From assembly GCA_902596185.1 (NCBI GenBank), contig CACJSX010000001.1:1-64000 (forward strand): a DNA stretch of 64,000 nt. The letters run 5' to 3'. This document shows, in pieces, positions 48,357 to 59,463 of this stretch. The notes beneath the pieces were generated by a model. That model had not been told where the DNA came from. It made no database searches and saw only the letters and a program-made list of their open reading frames with translations. Origin of the DNA: an uncultured Pelagibacteraceae bacterium. Its GTDB lineage: Bacteria > Pseudomonadota > Alphaproteobacteria > Pelagibacterales > Pelagibacteraceae. Position numbers and translations under genes: made by a program. Every line of letters begins with the position of its first letter. Within the stretch, counting starts at the first letter, position 1.

Positions 48357-49850
48357 TTATTTCATTGTTGGCATAACAAATTCCGCATTTGATCGGACAC
48401 CTGAAGGCCATCTGGATGTTACTGTTTTAAGTTTAGTATAAAATTTTATTCCTTCCATACCATGCATTCCACTATCTCCAAATAATGATCTTTTCCAACC
48501 ACCAAAACTATGAAATGCCATTGGAACTGGGATCGGCACGTTAATACCAACCATACCTACTTGAATTTTACTTGCAAAAGTTCTGCCTGCATCACCGTCT
48601 CTTGTATAAATACTAACTCCATTTCCGTACTCATGGTCGTTAATTAATTTTGCAGCTTCTTCAAAAGTTTTTACTCGAACAACTGATAAGACTGGACCGA
48701 ATATTTCTTCTTTGTAAATTCTCATATCTTTATTTACATGATCAAATAAACATCCACCTATATAGAAACCATTTTCATAACCTTGAAGTTTTAAACCTCT
48801 TCCATCAACCACTAGCTTTGCGCCTTCCTTGACACCTAAATCAACGTAACTTGTAACTTTTTCTAAATGTTCTTTTGTAACTAAAGGTCCCATTTCTGAT
48901 GCTTTATCCATTCCAGGACCAACTTTTAAAGCTTCAGCTTTTTTTGATAATCTTGATACAAGTTCATCACCGATATCTCCAACCGCAACCGCAACTGATT
49001 GAGCCATACATCTTTCTCCAGCTGAACCATAAGCAGCACCCATTAAACCATTTACTGCACCATCTAAATCACAATCTGGCATAACAACTAAATGGTTTTT
49101 TGCTCCACCCAAAGCTTGAACTCTTTTTTCATTTTTAGCTGAATTTTCATAAATATATTTTGCAATAGGAGTAGATCCTACGAAACTAACAGCTTTGATA
49201 TCTTTGTTTTCTAAAATTGCATCAACAGCTTCTTTATCTCCATTTATTACGTTAAATACTCCTTCTGGAAGACCCGACTCAGAAAGTAGCTCTGCTAATC
49301 TTATTGCGCAAGAAGGGTCTTTTTCTGATGGTTTAAGAATAAAAGTGTTTCCACAGGCTATTGCTATTGGAAACATCCACATCGGTACCATAGCAGGAAA
49401 ATTAAAAGGTGTGATACCTGCAACAACTCCTAATGGTTGTCTGATTGACCAACTATCAACATTGGTACCAACATTTTCTGAAAACTCACCTTTTAATAAA
49501 TGTGGTATTCCACAAGCAAATTCTACCACCTCAAGTCCTCTGGTTAAAGATCCTCTTGCATCTTCATAAACTTTTCCATGTTCTGAAACTATTAATTTAG
49601 TTAATTCATCAGAATTTTTTTCAATTAATTCTTTAAATTTAAATATTATTCTAGCTCTTTGTAGAGCAGGTTTTAAAGACCAAGTTTCAAATGCTTTTTT
49701 TGCTATCTCAACAGCACTATCTAAGTCAGATCTTGAAGCAAGTCTTACCTCTGACTCTTGTTCGCCAGTTGCTGGATTAAAAACTTTCCCTTTTTTATCT
49801 GAAGATCCCGGAATTATTTTACCGTTTACGAAGTGTTCTATTAATTTCAT
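48357..49850 (-). CDS. mmsA: CoA-acylating methylmalonate-semialdehyde dehydrogenase
   Basis: PLGVVAGITPFNFPAMVPMWMFPIAIACGNTFILKPSEKDPS; GSAGERCMAQS; GWKRSLFGDSGMHGMEGIKFYT. Confidence 0.95.
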   Translation of the reverse strand: MKLIEHFVNGKIIPGSSDKKGKVFNPATGEQESEVRLASRSDLDSAVEIAKKAFETWSLKPALQRARIIFKFKELIEKNSDELTKLIVSEHGKVYEDARGSLTRGLEVVEFACGIPHLLKGEFSENVGTNVDSWSIRQPLGVVAGITPFNFPAMVPMWMFPIAIACGNTFILKPSEKDPSCAIRLAELLSESGLPEGVFNVINGDKEAVDAILENKDIKAVSFVGSTPIAKYIYENSAKNEKRVQALGGAKNHLVVMPDCDLDGAVNGLMGAAYGSAGERCMAQSVAVAVGDIGDELVSRLSKKAEALKVGPGMDKASEMGPLVTKEHLEKVTSYVDLGVKEGAKLVVDGRGLKLQGYENGFYIGGCLFDHVNKDMRIYKEEIFGPVLSVVRVKTFEEAAKLINDHEYGNGVSIYTRDGDAGRTFASKIQVGMVGINVPIPVPMAFHSFGGWKRSLFGDSGMHGMEGIKFYTKLKTVTSRWPSGVRSNAEFVMPTMK

Positions 49851-49889
49851 GAATACGGTGTTTTAGATCAAAAATATCGAATAGTCTAT

Positions 49890-50669
49890 TTAAACATTAG
49901 CTGTTGCTAACATTTTTTTTATTTCAGCTATAGCTTTTGCCGGATTCAAGCCCTTAGGACATGCATTTGTACAATTTAATATTGTATGGCATCTATATAA
50001 TTTTAATTCATCGGAAACTTTTTTTAATCTAGCTTTTCTCTCTTCATCTCTACTATCAATAATCCATCTATAAGCCTGTAGCAGAACTGCTGGACCTAAA
50101 TATTTATCTCCATTCCACCAATAACTTGGGCAAGATGTAGAACAGCAAGCACACATAATGCATTCGTAAGCACCATCAAGTTTTGCTCTATCTTCTTTAG
50201 ACTGATAAATTTCTGTTGTCTGTTTTGTTGAGTTATTTTTTAACCAAGGTTCAATTGATTGATACTGTTTGTACAATCCATCCAAATCACCAATTAAATC
50301 TTTTTTAACTTTTAAATGAGGTAGAGGATAAATATCAATATCTCCTTCAATTTCAGCATGTGGAGTGGTGCAAGCAAGGCCATTTTTACCCCCCATATTC
50401 ATTGCACATGAACCACATACACCATGAGCACAAGATCTTCTGTATGTTATAGTTGAGTCGATTTCATTTTTGATTTTATTTAAAATATCTAAGACCTTTG
50501 AAGGACAATTATCCATGTCAACTTCATAAGTGTCTATCCTAGGACCTTCATCTGTGGATGGATCCCATCTATAAATATTTACTTTTCTTAAATTTTTTGA
50601 TCCTGTTTTATCTTTAAAGTATTTACCTTTTTTAATTTCAGAATTCTTAGGTAAACTCAATTGAACCAT
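49890..50669 (-). CDS. sdhB: Succinate dehydrogenase iron-sulfur subunit
   Basis: [49 protein letters not shown]. Confidence 0.98.
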   Translation of the reverse strand: MVQLSLPKNSEIKKGKYFKDKTGSKNLRKVNIYRWDPSTDEGPRIDTYEVDMDNCPSKVLDILNKIKNEIDSTITYRRSCAHGVCGSCAMNMGGKNGLACTTPHAEIEGDIDIYPLPHLKVKKDLIGDLDGLYKQYQSIEPWLKNNSTKQTTEIYQSKEDRAKLDGAYECIMCACCSTSCPSYWWNGDKYLGPAVLLQAYRWIIDSRDEERKARLKKVSDELKLYRCHTILNCTNACPKGLNPAKAIAEIKKMLATANV

Positions 50670-52444
50670 TAATATACTCGCTCTTGTGGTGGAAAATATT
50701 GAACTTCGTTTGTTAAAGTTGATTTGTGTACTTCTCTGTAACTTATCTTTGTATTTTTCCCATCACACCAAGCAAGAGTATGTTGCATAAACTTTTCGTC
50801 ATCTCTATTTGGATAGTCATCTCTCGCGTGGGCACCTCTACTCTCTTTTCTATGATATGCAGATTCTACAGTAGTTACTGCTTGTCTTATTAAATTATCA
50901 AATTCCAAAGTTTCAACTAAATCAGTATTAAATACTAAAGACCTATCTTTAACTGAGATTGTGTCCATACCATCATAGGTTTTTTTAATCTCATCTACAC
51001 CTTCTTTAAGATTTTTTTCTGTTCTAAAAACTGCACATTTGGACTGCATAGTTTTTTGCATTGAAAGTCTAAGTTCTGCGGTACTGTTATCTCCTTCTGC
51101 ATTTCTAAGTTTATCAAATCTATCTAAACATTTTTGTGTTTCTGACTCGGGAATTTCTTCATGAGGTGTTCCTGGCTTAACTAATTCAGCCGCTCTTTTT
51201 GCTGCTGCTCTTCCAAATACTACTAAATCAATTAAAGAATTAGAACCAAGTCTATTTGCTCCGTGAACAGAGACACATGCCGCTTCTCCTATAGCCATTA
51301 AACCTGGAACGGTTTTTTCTGAGCCATTTACAGTTAATACTTCTGCTTTATAGTTTGTTGGAATACCACCCATATTATAATGAACTGTTGGTACAACAGG
51401 AATTGGTTCTTTGGTTACATCTACATTTGCAAATAATCTTGCTGCATCAGTAATTCCAGGAAGCCTGCTTTCAATAATATCTTTATCTAAGTGACTTAGG
51501 TTCAAATGAACATGATCTTGATCTTTTCCAACACCTCTTCCCTCATTAATCTCAATAGACATAGATCTGCTAACAACATCTCTTGATGCTAAATCTTTTG
51601 CATTTGGAGCATACCTTTCCATAAATCTTTCACCTTTAGAATTTGTAAGATAGCCTCCTTCTCCTCGCGCACCTTCTGTTATTAAGGTACCGTGGCCATA
51701 AATTCCTGTTGGGTGAAATTGAACAAACTCCATATCCTGAAGCGGTAATCCAGCTCTTAAAACCATTGCATTGCCATCACCAGTGCAAGTATGTGCTGAT
51801 GTTGCTGAATAATAAACTTTTCCATAACCACCAGTAGCGATAATTACTGTGTGCGCTCTAAATCTATGAATTGTGCCATCATTCAAATTCCAAGCAATTA
51901 GACCTTTGCATTCTCCATTCTTCATCAACAAATCTAATGCAAAATATTCTATAAAAAATTCTGTATTATGCTTTAACGCTTGTCCATATAATGTGTGTAA
52001 AATAGCATGTCCTGTTCTATCAGCTGCTGCACAAGTTCTTTGAACTATTCCATTTCCATAATTTTTTGTCATTCCACCAAATGGTCTTTGATAAATTTTT
52101 CCCTCTTCAGTTCTACTAAATGGAACTCCATATTTCTCTAATTCTAAAACTGCTTTAGGTGCTTCTTTACAAAGATATTCAATACTATCTTGATCACCTA
52201 ACCAATCTGCACCTTTGACAGTGTCATACATGTGCCATCTCCAATCATCTTCTCCCATGTTTCCTAGTGCTGCTGATATTCCACCTTGTGCAGCTGATGT
52301 ATGACTTCTGGTAGGAAATACTTTTGAGATACAAGCTGTTTTTAAGCCAGCTTCGCTAAGCCCTACTGCTGCTCTTAAACCTGATCCACCTGCACCAAGT
52401 ACAACAACATCGTACTCGTGGTCTATAATATTATATGCTTTCAT
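50669..52444 (-). CDS. sdhA: Succinate dehydrogenase flavoprotein subunit
   Basis: [17 protein letters not shown] (FAD-His), [34 protein letters not shown]. Confidence 0.99.
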   Translation of the reverse strand: MKAYNIIDHEYDVVVLGAGGSGLRAAVGLSEAGLKTACISKVFPTRSHTSAAQGGISAALGNMGEDDWRWHMYDTVKGADWLGDQDSIEYLCKEAPKAVLELEKYGVPFSRTEEGKIYQRPFGGMTKNYGNGIVQRTCAAADRTGHAILHTLYGQALKHNTEFFIEYFALDLLMKNGECKGLIAWNLNDGTIHRFRAHTVIIATGGYGKVYYSATSAHTCTGDGNAMVLRAGLPLQDMEFVQFHPTGIYGHGTLITEGARGEGGYLTNSKGERFMERYAPNAKDLASRDVVSRSMSIEINEGRGVGKDQDHVHLNLSHLDKDIIESRLPGITDAARLFANVDVTKEPIPVVPTVHYNMGGIPTNYKAEVLTVNGSEKTVPGLMAIGEAACVSVHGANRLGSNSLIDLVVFGRAAAKRAAELVKPGTPHEEIPESETQKCLDRFDKLRNAEGDNSTAELRLSMQKTMQSKCAVFRTEKNLKEGVDEIKKTYDGMDTISVKDRSLVFNTDLVETLEFDNLIRQAVTTVESAYHRKESRGAHARDDYPNRDDEKFMQHTLAWCDGKNTKISYREVHKSTLTNEVQYFPPQERVY

Positions 52445-52770
52445 GTATTTAAGTTAAAGATTACAATTATTGTAATAACTGGGATTGTTATAGCAAAAAA
52501 ATTTAGGACTTTGTTTGCGGCATTTTTGGTTTTTTTATCATTAATATAGTCTTCAAAAACCTCACTTATAGTCAAAGCTGAAAAAAAATAAGCAATAACT
52601 AAAAATAATCCAATTAGGAATTTAGATGGTTGTGTTGTTAAAAAATTCACTATTTCAAAATAACTTTTATCATAGATATTCACTAAATTTATAATAAACC
52701 AAAGCATTAAAGGTAATAAGATTGCGGAACTAATTTTTAAGAATAACCATTTTTTTGTTACTGGAAGCAT
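52441..52770 (-). CDS. sdhD: Succinate dehydrogenase membrane anchor SdhD
   Basis: Three TM segments, EVFEDYI (quinone-site DY), position between sdhC and sdhA; contains no histidine. Confidence 0.88.
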   Translation of the reverse strand: MLPVTKKWLFLKISSAILLPLMLWFIINLVNIYDKSYFEIVNFLTTQPSKFLIGLFLVIAYFFSALTISEVFEDYINDKKTKNAANKVLNFFAITIPVITIIVIFNLNT

Positions 52771-53150
52771 TATATTAATCCTCTTCCAATTAAATAAATT
52801 AAGATAGTTAAAACAATCGAACCAAAAATAACTAACAAACCTGTAATTTTTGTTGTTTGTAATTCAAATCCATAACCTAAATCCATAATCAAGTGTCTTA
52901 CTTCACTTAACATTTGAAAACTAAATGACCAGGTTATTCCAATTAAAATAAATTTACCTAAAAAGGTTTCTAAAAAAATTTTTATAATTTGATAATTACT
53001 TTCTCCTAGAAGCATTAATGCAAACCAAATACAAATTAATGTAATTGCAAAAAAATTAATTATTCCTGTAATTCTATGTGAAATAGATACTAATGAAGAA
53101 ATATGCCATTTATAAATCTGTATATGTGGTGATAGAGGTCTGTTTTCCAT
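52770..53150 (-). CDS. sdhC: Succinate dehydrogenase cytochrome b556 subunit SdhC
   Basis: RPLSPHIQIYKWHISSLVSISHRITGI; SEVRHLIMDLGYGFE. Confidence 0.95.
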   Translation of the reverse strand: MENRPLSPHIQIYKWHISSLVSISHRITGIINFFAITLICIWFALMLLGESNYQIIKIFLETFLGKFILIGITWSFSFQMLSEVRHLIMDLGYGFELQTTKITGLLVIFGSIVLTILIYLIGRGLI

Positions 53151-53153
53151 ATT

Positions 53154-54149
53154 TTATTTTGAATTAATAATTGTTTCAGCAATTTCAACTGAATTAAGAG
53201 CTGCACCTCTTAATAAATTATCTGATACTATCCATAAATTAATAGAATTCTCTTTTGTTTTATCTTCTCTAATTCTTGAAATATAAGTCTCGTCTTTTCC
53301 TGTGGCTTCTAGTGGCGTGCTATAACCTCCATTTTCTCTTTTATCAATAACCTCACAACCATCTGCTTTACTTAAAACATCTCTCACTTTTTCTAAAGTA
53401 TATGGTTTTTCAAATTCTATATTTACAGACTCCGAATGAGATACTAAAACAGGAATTCTTACACATGTAGCTGTAAGTTCAATTGAATCATCTAAGATTT
53501 TTTTTGTTTCATTTGTCATTTTTAATTCTTCTTTTGTATATCCATCATCAGCAAAAACATCTATATGTGGAATAACATTAAAAGCGATTTGTTTAGTAAA
53601 ATTTTTTGACTCTATTTTTTTTCCATCTAAATATTGTTTAGTTTGATCAATCAATTCATCCATTGGAATTTTGCCACCACCTGAAACAGATTGGTAAGTT
53701 GAAACTACAACTCTTTTAATTTTGAATAAATCATGTAGTGGTTTAAGTGCTATAACAAGTTGTGCTGTAGAACAATTTGGATTGGCAATAATATTTTTTT
53801 TCATATTTTTAATTTCGGCTGCATTCACTTGTGGAACGATCAATGGAACATCAGGATCCATCCTAAAAAAACTTGAATTATCTATTACAATTGTGTGCTT
53901 GGCAGCCTTTTCTGCAAATTTTTCTGCAATTTTTCCTCCTGCTGCAAAAAAAGTTATATCTGCTTTTGAAAAATCATATGTCTCTAAATTTTCAATAACG
54001 TACTCTTTATCTCTAAAAGAGATTTTTTTTCCTGCACTTTTTTCTGAGGCAACTAAATATAGATTATCAAACTTAAAGTTTTTTTTATCAAATACTTCAA
54101 GAGTTTTTCTCCCAACATTTCCTGTTGCACCTACTATAGCTATGTTCAT
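53154..54149 (-). CDS. asd: Aspartate-semialdehyde dehydrogenase
   Basis: MNIAIVGATGNVGRKTLEVF; NPNCSTAQLVIALKPL; TYQSVSGGGK; TATCVRIPVLVSHSESVNIEF. Confidence 0.97.
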   Translation of the reverse strand: MNIAIVGATGNVGRKTLEVFDKKNFKFDNLYLVASEKSAGKKISFRDKEYVIENLETYDFSKADITFFAAGGKIAEKFAEKAAKHTIVIDNSSFFRMDPDVPLIVPQVNAAEIKNMKKNIIANPNCSTAQLVIALKPLHDLFKIKRVVVSTYQSVSGGGKIPMDELIDQTKQYLDGKKIESKNFTKQIAFNVIPHIDVFADDGYTKEELKMTNETKKILDDSIELTATCVRIPVLVSHSESVNIEFEKPYTLEKVRDVLSKADGCEVIDKRENGGYSTPLEATGKDETYISRIREDKTKENSINLWIVSDNLLRGAALNSVEIAETIINSK

Positions 54150-54164
54150 TTTAAAGTTGTTATA

Positions 54165-55274
54165 CTAAATAAAAGGTAAATCGCAAACTTTACCACTGCA
54201 AATATCACCATTTATGCTTGCTTTTACCTTCTGGTCTATATTCCAATGCGATTTTTTCATCATAGCAATACCAATTACTTTTTTAAAATGAGGCGAATAA
54301 CAGGCTGACCTTAATTCCCCAATGATTTTGTTATTATCATCAGCCAGATCTAAAGATCCTGTTAAACTTATTTTGTCCAAATCTAACTTAACACCCATTA
54401 ATTTTCTTTTTATACCTTCAGATTTTATTTTCTTTAATTTTTCTTTTCCTAAAAAAATAACATCACTATCTATGTTGACATATTTATCAAAACCACATTC
54501 ATAAGGATTATCTCCGTTATCCATATCATTGCCATGAGATAACAGTCCACTTTCGATTCGTTCTATTAAATTAGGACACCCCGGTTTAATATTAAATTCT
54601 TTTCCAATTTCAAATAAATGATCATATAGTTTTAAGCCTGCTTCAGTATTTTGAACATATACTTCATAACCTCCTTGTTTAGACCATCCGGATTGTGCGA
54701 TAAGGTGTTTTGCACCTCCAAATTCAAAATAATCAAAACCAAAAAATTTTAATTTTGTGATCTGTTCTCCAAATACTTTTTCCATCAATTGAAATGATTT
54801 TGGACCTTGTACAGCCATGATATCAACTTTTGGCTCTATGATTTTAACATCAAATTTATTTCCAATTGCTAATCCTTTTGCAAATAATATTACGTCCGTA
54901 TCTGCAATAGAAATCCACCATTTATTTTCATTAATTCTTAAAACAACTGGATCATTAATTAATCCAGCATTATCATCTATAATTGGACAATAATAACATC
55001 TTCCATCTTTAGATTTTGATAAATCTCTACAAGTCATTAGCTGAACTAATTTTGCAGAATCTTTTCCTGAAATTTCTACCTGTCTTTCAGCTGCTACATC
55101 CCAAATTTGAACATGCTCTTTTAAATGATAATAAGAATCTTCAATTGAACCAAAGGCAGCTGGAAGCAACATATGGTTATAAATTGTATAAGCTGTAACA
55201 CCCTGTTCCTCAATTCGAGAAGTATATGGTGTACCTCTAAGTCTTCTTGATTTTGCAATTAAAAAGTTTTTCAT
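54165..55274 (-). CDS. dmdA: Dimethylsulfoniopropionate demethylase (GcvT family)
   Basis: [83 protein letters not shown]; resembles recalled Pelagibacter DmdA; co-located with dmdB/dmdC. Confidence 0.88.
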   Translation of the reverse strand: MKNFLIAKSRRLRGTPYTSRIEEQGVTAYTIYNHMLLPAAFGSIEDSYYHLKEHVQIWDVAAERQVEISGKDSAKLVQLMTCRDLSKSKDGRCYYCPIIDDNAGLINDPVVLRINENKWWISIADTDVILFAKGLAIGNKFDVKIIEPKVDIMAVQGPKSFQLMEKVFGEQITKLKFFGFDYFEFGGAKHLIAQSGWSKQGGYEVYVQNTEAGLKLYDHLFEIGKEFNIKPGCPNLIERIESGLLSHGNDMDNGDNPYECGFDKYVNIDSDVIFLGKEKLKKIKSEGIKRKLMGVKLDLDKISLTGSLDLADDNNKIIGELRSACYSPHFKKVIGIAMMKKSHWNIDQKVKASINGDICSGKVCDLPFI

Positions 55275-56047
55275 TTTTTCAAAAATTCTAAAACTTTGTC
55301 TCTCATTTCAAATGCTTTTTCAATCATAATCATATGGCCACAACCCTCAATTATGTGTGTGGATGAGTTATTAATTAGACTAGAAAATTTTTTTCCAGCT
55401 TCTAGATTTACCATCTTATCTAGAGAGCCAAAAATAAACATTGATGGAAATTCTATTAATTTAGCAGCTTCAGAACCATTTTTGTAATTGTTACATGCAA
55501 CAAGATCCACCGCCAGTATGTCTCTTATGTCTCGCGGTGATTGTATTATTTTTTCTACTGGGTTACCTCCAATAAATCTTTTTGAACCTTCATAACCCCA
55601 CTTCATCATTAATTTAACAGCATCAGAGTCCCCATTTTTTGCTAGATCAATTAGATCTGGATGAACTGGCATCTTATTTGACCCTCCGATAAAAACTAAC
55701 TTTTTTAATCTATTTTTATATTTATGAGCATATTCAAGTATCTCCAAGCAACCTTGAGAATGACCAATTAAAATTAGATTATTTAAATTAAGTTTATTAA
55801 AAACCTGTTCCAACCAATCAGCTATTTTTTCAATACTATCTAAGCAAGGGCCATCAGAATTACCATGCCCAGGTAAATCAATAGATAATACGTTAAAATT
55901 ATTATTTGAAAAAAACTGTTCAGTTAGAGACCAAACAATATGTGAAAGACCACTTCCATGAAGAAATACTATTGTTTCTTTATTTTGATCAATACCCTGT
56001 CCTGCATCAGACGCATAAACATTTTTATTTTCCAATTGAAAATTCAA
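55271..56047 (-). CDS. Alpha/beta hydrolase embedded in dmd cluster
   Basis: [14 protein letters not shown] oxyanion region, GHSQG nucleophile elbow, FGSLDKMV Asp, CGHMIMIE His. Confidence 0.92.
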   Translation of the reverse strand: MNFQLENKNVYASDAGQGIDQNKETIVFLHGSGLSHIVWSLTEQFFSNNNFNVLSIDLPGHGNSDGPCLDSIEKIADWLEQVFNKLNLNNLILIGHSQGCLEILEYAHKYKNRLKKLVFIGGSNKMPVHPDLIDLAKNGDSDAVKLMMKWGYEGSKRFIGGNPVEKIIQSPRDIRDILAVDLVACNNYKNGSEAAKLIEFPSMFIFGSLDKMVNLEAGKKFSSLINNSSTHIIEGCGHMIMIEKAFEMRDKVLEFLKK

Positions 56048-56054
56048 AAATTAC

Positions 56055-57671
56055 CTAAACTTGTTTTCTCAATTCAAACTTTTGTATTTTTCCTGTCGAA
56101 GTTTTTGGCAAATCACAGAACACAACCTTTTTAGGAACTTTAAATCCCGCTAAAGTTTCTTTACAAAAATCAATTAATTCTTTTTCTGATACCGGCTTAT
56201 CTTTAACCATTTCAATAAATGCACAAGGAACTTCTCCCCATTTTTCATCTGGTTTTGCAACAACTGCAGCAATTGAAACTGATGGATGTTTAGAAAGTGT
56301 ATTTTCTATTTCAATTGAGGAAATATTTTCTCCTCCAGAAATAATTATATCTTTTGATCTATCTTGTATTTTTACATACCCATCAGGATGCATTACAGCT
56401 AAATCACCACTATGAAACCATCCATCTTTCATGGCTTTATCAGTAGCATCTTTGTCTTTAAAGTAACCTTTCATTACGACATTCCCTCTAATCATAATTT
56501 CACCAATTGTTTTTCCATCTTTAGGAACTTCTTTCATTGTTTCTGGATCCAAAACAACGACACCTTCAGTATTTGGATATCTCACACCTTGCCTAGCCTT
56601 AATTTCATTTTGTTTTTCCTCATCGAAATTGTTCCATTCATCATTCCAAGCACACTGAGTAACATGTCCATAAGTTTCCGTTAAACCGTATACATGCATA
56701 ACTTCAAAACCTAATGCTCTCATTTTTTTGAAAATTATACTTGGTGGTGGGGCTCCAGCAGTCAAAACATAAACTTTTTGTTTTAATTTTTTTTTGTCAC
56801 TTTCAGGAGCTCCTGTAATCATATTTAATACTATTGGGGCACCGCCAAAATGAGTTACTTCATATTTATCGATTAATTCAAAAATTTTTTTTATATCAAT
56901 ATTTCTTAAACAAATTGTCCTTCCGTTTAACATTGGAACTGTCCATGGATAACACCAACCATTACAATGAAACATTGGAACCACTGTTAAAAAATTTAAT
57001 CTATTTGGCATGTTCCAAGCTACCGAACTTCCTGTAGACATTAAATATGCACCTCTATGATGATAAACTACTCCTTTGGGATTTCCTGTAGTACCTGATG
57101 TATAGCTTAATGATATTGCTTGCCATTCATCCTCTGGCATTTGCCAATCAAAATTTTCATCACCTGTATTTAAAAAACTTTCATATTCTAAATCGCCAAT
57201 TTTTTCTAATTTCGATTGATCAGCATTTTTATCATCTATATCAATTATTATAATTTTTTTATTTAAAGTTTTTAATGCCTTCTTAACTTCTCCATGTAAT
57301 TGTCTATCAACTACTAGTACCTTTGCATCACTGTGATCTAAAATATATGAAATTGTATTTGCATCTAATCTTATATTAATAGTATTTAATACTGCACCTG
57401 CCATAGGTACTGAGTAATGTCCTTCGAAAATCTCTGGTGTATTAAAGGCTAAGAATGAGACAGTGTCTCCTTTTTTAATTCCAATTTTTGACAGTGCACT
57501 AGCAAATTTTACAGCTCTTTTGTAAACTTCATTCCAAGTATATTTCCTATCTTCATAAATTATAGCTTCATAATTTGGATAAATTTCTCTTGCTCTTTTA
57601 AGAAACGTTAATGGGGTAAGTGGTACGTAGTTAGCTTTATTTTTATCTAAATTTGTCTCGTAATGATTCAT
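56055..57671 (-). CDS. dmdB: Acyl-CoA synthetase, DmdB-type (3-methylmercaptopropionyl-CoA ligase candidate)
   Basis: SLSYTSGTTGNPKGVVYHHRGAYL; HSGDLAVMHPDGYVKIQDRSKDIIISGGENISS; adjacent to dmdA and dmdC. Confidence 0.85.
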   Translation of the reverse strand: MNHYETNLDKNKANYVPLTPLTFLKRAREIYPNYEAIIYEDRKYTWNEVYKRAVKFASALSKIGIKKGDTVSFLAFNTPEIFEGHYSVPMAGAVLNTINIRLDANTISYILDHSDAKVLVVDRQLHGEVKKALKTLNKKIIIIDIDDKNADQSKLEKIGDLEYESFLNTGDENFDWQMPEDEWQAISLSYTSGTTGNPKGVVYHHRGAYLMSTGSSVAWNMPNRLNFLTVVPMFHCNGWCYPWTVPMLNGRTICLRNIDIKKIFELIDKYEVTHFGGAPIVLNMITGAPESDKKKLKQKVYVLTAGAPPPSIIFKKMRALGFEVMHVYGLTETYGHVTQCAWNDEWNNFDEEKQNEIKARQGVRYPNTEGVVVLDPETMKEVPKDGKTIGEIMIRGNVVMKGYFKDKDATDKAMKDGWFHSGDLAVMHPDGYVKIQDRSKDIIISGGENISSIEIENTLSKHPSVSIAAVVAKPDEKWGEVPCAFIEMVKDKPVSEKELIDFCKETLAGFKVPKKVVFCDLPKTSTGKIQKFELRKQV

Positions 57672-57673
57672 TA

Positions 57674-59437
57674 TTAATTAAACTTAAAATTCATTATATT
57701 AGAACTTCCAGAAATAGCAGATTTGTAATGGTACTCAGCTCTAGGCAGTACCTTATCAAAATAAAATTTTGCTGTATTTATTTTATCACTATAAAATTCT
57801 TTATTTTTTTCAAAATCACTAAAACTTACATCTAAAATTTTGATCCAAGCATAAGCAATTGAAACATATCCCAGACTTCTCAAATAATCATTTGCTGCAG
57901 CACTAACATCGTCCTTTTCGATTTTATGTTTATCCTTAATCCAGTCGGTAAACTTAGATAAAATATCTAAATAATGATTTAATTCTTTTGAAAATGTTTT
58001 TACTTTTTCATTTTTACTATCAGATTCAGATTTAATCATATCTAAAAACTTATTAATAATATCGCCATTTTTATTTGATAATTTTCTAAATACTAAATCT
58101 GCTGCCTGAACAGAATTTGTTCCTTCATAGATTGGTGTAATACGATTATCTCTATATAATTGCTCTATTCCTTGGTCTTTTGTGTATCCATATCCACCAT
58201 GTATTTGCATCGCGTCGTTCGTAATTTCCATAGCTAAATCTGTAAATAATGACTTAACAACTGGTGTCATCAATGAAACATAATCCAAAGCTTCTTGTTT
58301 AATCTTTTCATCAGGATGATAAAGACTCACCTCAGTTTGTTGTGATAACCAAAAACATAAAGCTCTTTCTCCTTCAATAATTGACTTCATATTAAGTAAA
58401 GATCTTCTAATATCCGCATGATCTATTATAAAGTCTGCACCATTTGTAGATTTTGAATTATTTGTTTTTCCTTGCTTTCTCTCTTTTGCATAAGCAAGTG
58501 AGTTCTGATACGCAATTTCAGAAATTCCTAAACCTTGAATGCCTACCACTATTCTCTCAAGGTTCATCATAGTAAACATAGCACTAAGACCTTTATCTTT
58601 GTTACCAATCATATAACCAGTTGCTTCATCAAAATTTAATACACATGTTGCTGAACCCTTTATTCCCATTTTACTCTCTATAGATCCTGTTGAAATTCCA
58701 TTTCTTTGACCAACACTACCATCTTCATTTACAATAAATTTTGGTACTAAAAATAAACTAATTCCTTTAGTGCCCGCAGGAGAGTCAGTTGATCTTGCTA
58801 AAACTAAATGAATAATATTTTCAGTTAAGTCATGATCACCAGAAGTTATAAAAATCTTTTGACCACTAATTTTATAGGTGTCATCAGATTGTTTGACGGC
58901 TTTGGTTTTTAACAAACCTAAGTCTGTACCACAGACTGGTTCTGTTAAACACATAGTGCCACTCCATTTGCCTTCAACGATCTTTGGTAAATATTTATCT
59001 TTAATTTCATCTGAAGCATGATGATTAATACAATTATAGGCACCAATACTAAGTTCACTATATAATTTAAATGACAAACTGGCTGAAGAAAGCATTTCAT
59101 CAAAGAACGCGCTTACTGTTTTTGGCATTCCTTGGCCTCCATACTTGGGGTCACAAGATAATGACGTCCAACCATCTTCAATGTATTTCTGATATGCTTC
59201 TTTGTAACCCGGTGGTGTTCTGACAACACCATTTTCTAAAATTGCTGGATTTTCATCACCTGCTTTAGCAAGAGGTAAAATTAAATTTTGATTTATTTTT
59301 GCTGCTTCCTCTAAAATATCTTTAACAAGATCTGCACTCACCTCATTATATTTTTCAAGCTCATTATAATTCTTATTATCTCTTAATTTTTCAAAGAGAA
59401 ACATCATGTCTTTTACTGGTGCGGTGTAACTTGGCAT
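57674..59437 (-). CDS. dmdC: Acyl-CoA dehydrogenase, DmdC-type (3-methylmercaptopropionyl-CoA dehydrogenase candidate)
   Basis: MPSYTAPVKDMMFLFEKL; GTMCLTEPVCGTDLGLLKTKAV; QIHGGYGYTKDQGIEQLYRDNRITPIYEGTNSVQAADLV. Confidence 0.87.
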   Translation of the reverse strand: MPSYTAPVKDMMFLFEKLRDNKNYNELEKYNEVSADLVKDILEEAAKINQNLILPLAKAGDENPAILENGVVRTPPGYKEAYQKYIEDGWTSLSCDPKYGGQGMPKTVSAFFDEMLSSASLSFKLYSELSIGAYNCINHHASDEIKDKYLPKIVEGKWSGTMCLTEPVCGTDLGLLKTKAVKQSDDTYKISGQKIFITSGDHDLTENIIHLVLARSTDSPAGTKGISLFLVPKFIVNEDGSVGQRNGISTGSIESKMGIKGSATCVLNFDEATGYMIGNKDKGLSAMFTMMNLERIVVGIQGLGISEIAYQNSLAYAKERKQGKTNNSKSTNGADFIIDHADIRRSLLNMKSIIEGERALCFWLSQQTEVSLYHPDEKIKQEALDYVSLMTPVVKSLFTDLAMEITNDAMQIHGGYGYTKDQGIEQLYRDNRITPIYEGTNSVQAADLVFRKLSNKNGDIINKFLDMIKSESDSKNEKVKTFSKELNHYLDILSKFTDWIKDKHKIEKDDVSAAANDYLRSLGYVSIAYAWIKILDVSFSDFEKNKEFYSDKINTAKFYFDKVLPRAEYHYKSAISGSSNIMNFKFN

Positions 59438-59463
59438 ATTTAAAGCTTAGAATAATTCTGATT

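Noticed and set aside
49195-49569. 124-aa plus-strand ORF opposite mmsA
   Set aside because: Antisense shadow ORF with no family resemblance.
53722-54168. 148-aa ORF antisense to asd
   Set aside because: Fully contained within asd on the opposite strand; no independent evidence.
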